10,565 nt of DNA from Streptomyces sp. WM4235. GTDB taxonomy: Bacteria; Actinomycetota; Actinomycetes; Streptomycetales; Streptomycetaceae. The translations under genes and the position numbers were made by a program. Below the pieces are notes generated by a model that did no database searches, was not told the origin of the DNA, and worked only from the letters and a program-made list of their open reading frames with translations. Where the stretch lies: the NCBI RefSeq assembly GCF_001279725.1, contig NZ_LGDE01000039.1:1-10565 (forward strand), written 5' to 3'. Shown here one piece after another: positions 7,184 through 10,565 of this stretch (the stretch's first letter is position 1; each line of letters begins with the position of its first letter).

Positions 7184-7941
7184 TGTGTCGCCATCTCGCC
7201 TATCTCGGGCCGGTGGTGAGCCTCGGGAGGCTGCTGAGCGAACCGGAGTACTCCCTCGTGCGGCAGTCGTGGGCGCCGCGCCGGCAGCGCAACGGCACGG
7301 TGAACGCCGACGGCTTCGGCATCGGCTGGTACGCGGAGGGCGACCCGGTGCCGGCCCGCTACCGGCGGTCCGGCCCGATCTGGGGCGACCTCACGTTCGC
7401 CGACCTCACCCGCGTGGTGCGCAGCGGCGGCGTGCTGGCCGCCGTACGGGACGCGACGCTGGCCGGGGCCGACGGGGAGGCCGCCGCCGCGCCATTCTCA
7501 GACGGGCGGTGGCTCTTCAGCCACAACGGCTCGGTGCGCGACTGGCCGGAGTCGGCGGCCCCGGTCGCCGCCGGGCTGCCGGTGGAGGAGCTGCTGCAAC
7601 TCGCCGCGCGCACGGACTCGGCGCTGATCTGGGCGCTGGTCCTGCACCGTCTGCGCGCCGGGGACGACCTCGGCACCGCCCTCGCCGGTCCCGTCCGGGA
7701 CCTGGCCTCGGCCGCCCCCGCCTCACGGCTCAACCTGTTGTTGACCGACGGCTCCACGATCGCCGCGACCGCCTGGGGCGATTCCCTCTGGTATCTGGCG
7801 GATCCGCACGCCGGGCGCGTGGTCGTGGCCTCCGAGCCGCACGACGACGACTCCCGCTGGTGTGAAGTACCCGACCGGACCCTGTTGACCGCAACCCGTA
7901 CGAGGGTCGATCTGACCCCGCTCAAGGAGAGCCGACCGTGA
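7183..7941 (+). CDS. egtC: EgtC, gamma-glutamyl-hercynylcysteine sulfoxide hydrolase
   Basis: A 252-residue class II glutamine amidotransferase-type (Ntn) hydrolase. It removes the gamma-glutamyl group from the EgtB product to yield hercynylcysteine sulfoxide. The catalytic cysteine is residue 2 (MCRHLAYLG), exposed when the initiator methionine is removed. Other amidotransferase features are NADGFGIGWY (41-50), FSHNGSV (112-118) and the RTDSALI segment (143-149). The length matches the family. Its ATG overlaps the egtB TGA by one base (TGATG), and there is only a weak ribosome binding site, so translation probably depends on ribosomes finishing egtB. Its own TGA overlaps the egtD GTG. Outside this context a similar protein could be called a generic amidotransferase; inside the operon the call is firm. 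Confidence 0.94.
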   Translation: MCRHLAYLGPVVSLGRLLSEPEYSLVRQSWAPRRQRNGTVNADGFGIGWYAEGDPVPARYRRSGPIWGDLTFADLTRVVRSGGVLAAVRDATLAGADGEAAAAPFSDGRWLFSHNGSVRDWPESAAPVAAGLPVEELLQLAARTDSALIWALVLHRLRAGDDLGTALAGPVRDLASAAPASRLNLLLTDGSTIAATAWGDSLWYLADPHAGRVVVASEPHDDDSRWCEVPDRTLLTATRTRVDLTPLKESRP

Positions 7942-8912
7942 GTGATTTCCAGTTGACCCGGACCCTCGACGAGAACGCCGCGGAGAAGGCGCTGCGCACC
8001 GACGTGCGCGGCGGGCTGACCGGCTCCCCCAAGCAGTTGCCGCCCAAGTGGTTCTACGACGCCCGGGGCAGTGAACTCTTCGAGGACATCACCCGGTTGC
8101 CCGAGTACTATCCGACGCGCGCCGAGCGGGAGATCCTGCTGGAGCGGGCCCGGGAGATCGCGACGGAGAGCGGCGCCCGCACGCTGGTGGAGTTGGGTTC
8201 CGGTTCCTCCGAGAAGACCCGGCACCTGATCGAGGCGATGCCCGCGTTGGAGACGTACATTCCGGTGGACGTCAGCGAGAGCGCCCTGCGGGGTGCGGCG
8301 GACACCCTGTTGGCGGAGCATCCCGGCTTGAAGGTCCACGCGTTGGTGGCGGACTTCACGCGGCCACTGCGGCTGCCCGACTCCCCCGGGCCGCGCCTGG
8401 TGGTGTTCCTCGGCGGCACGATCGGGAACCTGTTGCCGCCGGAGCGGGCCGCGTTCCTGGCGTCCGTACGGGCGATGCTGTCGCCCGGTGACGCGCTGCT
8501 GATGGGTACCGACCTGGTCAAGGACGAGGCCGTCCTGGTCGCGGCGTACGACGACGCGCAGGGGGTGACGGCGGAGTTCAACAAGAACGTACTGGCCGTG
8601 ATCGACCGCGAGTTGGGCGCGGACTTCCACACCGCCGAGTTCACGCACGTGGCGGTGTGGAACAAGGAACACGAGTGGATCGAGATGCGGTTGCGGTCAC
8701 GATCGGAGGCGGTGGTGAAGATCCGGGCCCTGGACATGGTGGTGCCCTTCAGGGCGGGCGAGGAGATCCTGACGGAGATCTCCGCGAAGTTCCGTCAGGA
8801 GGGTGTGCGCGAGGAACTGGCGTCTGCCGGGCTTGAGTTGACCCAGTGGTGGACGGACGCGGCGGGCCGCTTCGCGTTGTCCCTGTCGGTGGCGCAGGGC
8901 CCGGCGGCCTGA
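7938..8912 (+). CDS. egtD: EgtD, L-histidine N-alpha-methyltransferase
   Basis: A 324-residue S-adenosylmethionine-dependent enzyme that trimethylates the alpha-amino group of histidine to form hercynine, the committed step of ergothioneine synthesis. The SAM-binding motif I is VELGSGSSEKTR (84-95). PVDVSESAL (109-117) carries the acidic ribose-binding residue, and FLGGTIGN (157-164) is a family-specific loop. Residues corresponding to the histidine pocket of mycobacterial EgtD can be placed: N164, Y204 and the E280/S282 pair in TEISAKF. The GTG start overlaps the egtC stop (GTGA) and is supported by AAGGAGA (7924-7930), 7 nt upstream. It is the last gene of the operon in this window. Its final 118 bp are overlapped on the other strand by the open frame of the acyltransferase gene. 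Confidence 0.95.
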   Translation: MSDFQLTRTLDENAAEKALRTDVRGGLTGSPKQLPPKWFYDARGSELFEDITRLPEYYPTRAEREILLERAREIATESGARTLVELGSGSSEKTRHLIEAMPALETYIPVDVSESALRGAADTLLAEHPGLKVHALVADFTRPLRLPDSPGPRLVVFLGGTIGNLLPPERAAFLASVRAMLSPGDALLMGTDLVKDEAVLVAAYDDAQGVTAEFNKNVLAVIDRELGADFHTAEFTHVAVWNKEHEWIEMRLRSRSEAVVKIRALDMVVPFRAGEEILTEISAKFRQEGVREELASAGLELTQWWTDAAGRFALSLSVAQGPAA

Positions 8913-9817
8913 GTGGGGATGCCCGGCAGGAGGGGTGCGGTCCGGACGGGCCGCGCCCCCCGCACGGGCTCCGCGGTGTGAACGGGCCGCGCGGCCGGTA
9001 CGGGTCGCGCGGCCCGCGCGTGGACGGCCTCCTGCGCCGCCGCCGCGAGGTCCCGCCGGTCCTCGTGCCGGCCCGGCGGGATCCGCGGCAGCAACCACAC
9101 CTCGGCCCGCACCCCCCTGGCGCGGGCGATGCGCCACAGGGAGGCCGTCAGCGGGTCGTCCCCGACGAAGGCGGGCGCCCCGGCGAGGCTCCCGGCGGGT
9201 TCTGCGCCTCCCGACAGCCGGTACGCGAGCCGGATCGGCTGTACGGGCACGCCCGCGTCCAGCGCCGACTGGAACGCGGCCCGCCGGAACGGCCCCTGGG
9301 CGCGCCCGCACCAGGTGGAGCCCTCGGGGAAGACGGTGACCCGGTCCCCGGCGAGGAGTGCGCGGGTGAGGGTCGCGACGGTGTCGGGGAGGGTCCTGAT
9401 CCGGTCGCGTTCGATGAACAGGGTTCCGGCCCGGGCGGCGAGCCGGCCGAGCACGGGCCAGGCGCCGATCTCGCTCTTGGCCAGCATCCGGCAGGGCAGC
9501 ACGGCGGCGACGAGCGGGATGTCGAGCCAGGAGATGTGGTTGGCGACGATCAGCCGGCCGCCGCCCGCCCCGGGGTTTCCGTGCACGGTGATCCGTATGC
9601 CGAGGGAGGCGACCAGCGCCGCCGACCAGCTCCGTACGAGGGCGTGTCGGGGGCGGTCCGGGAGCAGCCGTACGGGCGCGGCGGTCAGGACGGCGAGGAG
9701 GACGAGGGCCACGGCGCCGGCGAGGCGGAGCACCGCGTGCGGGACGCTCGCCGCGGGTCCCTCGTGGCCGGCGCAGGCCTCGGGGGTGCAGGGCGCGGTG
9801 GGCAGCCAGGCGTTCAT
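8795..9817 (-). CDS. PlsC-like lysophospholipid (1-acylglycerol-3-phosphate) acyltransferase, OlsA-like
   Basis: A 340-residue member of the PlsC/AGPAT family, which transfers fatty acyl groups to a lipid hydroxyl at the membrane. The catalytic HX4D motif is NHISWLD (H94, D99). TLFIERDR (132-139) fits motif II, and FPEGSTW (163-169) is the motif III phosphate-binding loop; VPVQPIRL (190-197) fits motif IV. A hydrophobic segment at about 31-50 (LAGAVALVLLAVLTAAPVRLL) probably anchors it. Its ATG overlaps the stop of the upstream OlsB-like gene (ATGA), so the pair is coupled. In ornithine-lipid synthesis OlsA adds the second acyl chain to the product of OlsB, and the neighbour supports that role; a general phosphatidic-acid role remains possible. 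The catalytic domain ends near residue 262. The tail is a hexapeptide repeat, then 38 residues antisense to egtD, which look like accidental read-through. The true biological end may differ if there is a frameshift. Confidence 0.82.
   Translation of the reverse strand: MNAWLPTAPCTPEACAGHEGPAASVPHAVLRLAGAVALVLLAVLTAAPVRLLPDRPRHALVRSWSAALVASLGIRITVHGNPGAGGGRLIVANHISWLDIPLVAAVLPCRMLAKSEIGAWPVLGRLAARAGTLFIERDRIRTLPDTVATLTRALLAGDRVTVFPEGSTWCGRAQGPFRRAAFQSALDAGVPVQPIRLAYRLSGGAEPAGSLAGAPAFVGDDPLTASLWRIARARGVRAEVWLLPRIPPGRHEDRRDLAAAAQEAVHARAARPVPAARPVHTAEPVRGARPVRTAPLLPGIPTQAAGPCATDRDNAKRPAASVHHWVNSSPADASSSRTPS
8938..9009. repeat. Four degenerate 18-bp tandem repeats
   Basis: Four consecutive 18-bp units start at 8938, 8956, 8974 and 8992. 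All contain the core ACGGG, and most end in CCGCG or TCGCG; two units begin CGGT. The period is a multiple of three and lies in the 3' part of the minus-strand acyltransferase frame, where it encodes the hexapeptide series ARPVPA, ARPVHT, AEPVRG, ARPVRT (residues 269-293). A fifth, decayed unit may follow at 9010. The repeat lies just beyond the egtD stop. Confidence 0.6.
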
Positions 9818-10565
9818 GCGTCCGGGGCCAGCGCGAGGAAGTGGTTGAGGTAGCGCGGGTTGGTCCGGCGCAGGGAGAGCAGTACGTACAGGTCGGCGCA
9901 GCCGAACTCGGCGTCCAGCGCGGGCTCCCCGCAGACCCAGGCGCCCAGGCGCAGGTAGCCGCGCAGCAGCGGGGGCAGTTCCTGCCGGCCGGGGACGGTG
10001 ACGCCCTCGGGGCTCCAGGGCAGGTGCGGGGTGACGCGGTACGCCTCGGGGGCGAGGTTGCGTCGCAGGACGGTCTCCCGGGTGGCGGCGGCGAGCACCC
10101 CGCCGTCGGCGAGCGGGACGGAGCAGCAGCCGGCGAGCCAGTCGTGGCCGGAGCGGCCCATGTAGCGGGCGAGGCCGGCCCAGATCAGGGCGATGACGGC
10201 GCCGTTGCGGTGGTCGGGGTGGACGCAGGACCGGCCGACTTCGACGAGGTCGTGGCGGATGGGCGCCAGCGCGCCGAGGTCGAACTCCGCCTCGGAGTAG
10301 AGGCGGCCCGCGACGGCGGCGCGTTCCGGGGGGAGCAGCCGGTAGGTGCCGACGACCTGCTCGCTCTCCTCGTCGACGACGAGGAGGTGGTCGCAGTAGG
10401 CGTCGAAGGCGTCGACGTCCAGGCCGGGCTCGGCGGGGTCGAGGCGCGCGCCGAGTTCCCCGGCGAAGACCTGGTGGCGCAGCCGCTGGGCGGCCCGTAC
10501 CTCGTCCTCGTCGCGGGCGAGCCGGACGGCGTACCGGGGGCCGGCGGGGGCGGTGCGGTCGGCGG
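9814..10565 (-). CDS. OlsB-like GNAT family N-acyltransferase (partial, 5' end outside window)
   Basis: The frame is open to the window edge, so at least 249 residues are present and the start is missing; the ATG at 10161 is internal, since family sequence continues upstream of it. Counting from the first full codon (10563), the visible region includes YAVRLARDEDEVRAAQRLRHQVF (11-33), the usual start of the OlsB/autoinducer-synthase-like GNAT fold. It continues with VVGTYRLLPP (70-79) and the signature VEVGRSCVHPDHRNG (107-121), then DWLAGCCSVP (141-150). OlsB proteins attach a 3-hydroxyacyl chain to the alpha-amino group of ornithine to make lyso-ornithine lipid. Pairing with a downstream PlsC/OlsA-like gene, overlapping by ATGA, supports ornithine-lipid or related acyl-amino-acid lipid synthesis. 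The amino-acid acceptor is inferred, not seen. The promoter lies outside the window. Confidence 0.8.
   Translation of the reverse strand, partial: ADRTAPAGPRYAVRLARDEDEVRAAQRLRHQVFAGELGARLDPAEPGLDVDAFDAYCDHLLVVDEESEQVVGTYRLLPPERAAVAGRLYSEAEFDLGALAPIRHDLVEVGRSCVHPDHRNGAVIALIWAGLARYMGRSGHDWLAGCCSVPLADGGVLAAATRETVLRRNLAPEAYRVTPHLPWSPEGVTVPGRQELPPLLRGYLRLGAWVCGEPALDAEFGCADLYVLLSLRRTNPRYLNHFLALAPDA

Noticed and set aside
7359..8672. 437-codon minus-strand frame opposite egtC and egtD
   Set aside because: Wholly antisense to two confident enzymes, no domain or ribosome binding site seen.
8846..9853. 335-codon plus-strand frame continuing past egtD
   Set aside because: Gly/Arg/Pro-rich shadow opposite the acyltransferase, which has intact HX4D and FPEG motifs on the other strand.

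Overview
The window is very GC-rich. Its genes strongly favour G or C at third positions, use GTG and ATG starts, carry purine-rich ribosome binding sites and overlap by one to four bases. This is chromosomal DNA of a Streptomyces or a close actinobacterial relative. The clearest metabolic marker, a four-gene ergothioneine locus, fits that assignment. No tRNA, rRNA, CRISPR array, insertion sequence or phage gene was seen.

Left part (1-3518, + strand). A perfect 9-bp inverted repeat at the left edge looks like an operator and precedes a 12-helix major facilitator transporter. After a 131-bp gap, a second operator-like palindrome abuts the ribosome binding site of an amidase-signature hydrolase. 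The amidase overlaps, by an ATGA junction, a small PemK/MazF-like protein that has no recognisable antitoxin beside it.

Middle (3519-4568). A GC-rich inverted repeat lies between the MazF-like gene and a convergent gene for a DUF2263/TIGR02452 macrodomain protein. That protein carries the bacterial poly(ADP-ribose) glycohydrolase signature GGG-X7-QEE. One stretch of the gene uses codons quite unlike the rest of the window. A short divergent intergenic region separates it from the ergothioneine genes.

Ergothioneine operon (4569-8912, + strand). The order is egtA, egtB, egtC, egtD, each overlapping the next (GTGA, TGATG, GTGA). EgtD trimethylates histidine to hercynine. EgtA makes gamma-glutamylcysteine. 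EgtB joins the two oxidatively through sulfur. EgtC removes the glutamyl group. The last-step C-S lyase gene egtE is not in the window.

Right part (8795-10565, - strand). Two acyltransferase genes, coupled by an ATGA overlap, run toward the egt operon. The upstream one is a partial OlsB-like GNAT N-acyltransferase cut by the window edge. The downstream one is a PlsC/OlsA-like acyltransferase. Together they suggest ornithine-lipid or other acyl-amino-acid lipid synthesis. The PlsC-like frame ends in an 18-bp tandem repeat coding for hexapeptides and then runs 118 bp antisense into the 3' end of egtD.

The window is mostly ordinary core and accessory actinobacterial metabolism; I see no clearly new multi-gene system. 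The points most worth checking are the two operator-like palindromes, the codon-usage patch in the glycohydrolase gene, the orphan MazF-like protein coupled to an amidase, the missing egtE, and the repeat-bearing convergent overlap at the egtD/acyltransferase junction.
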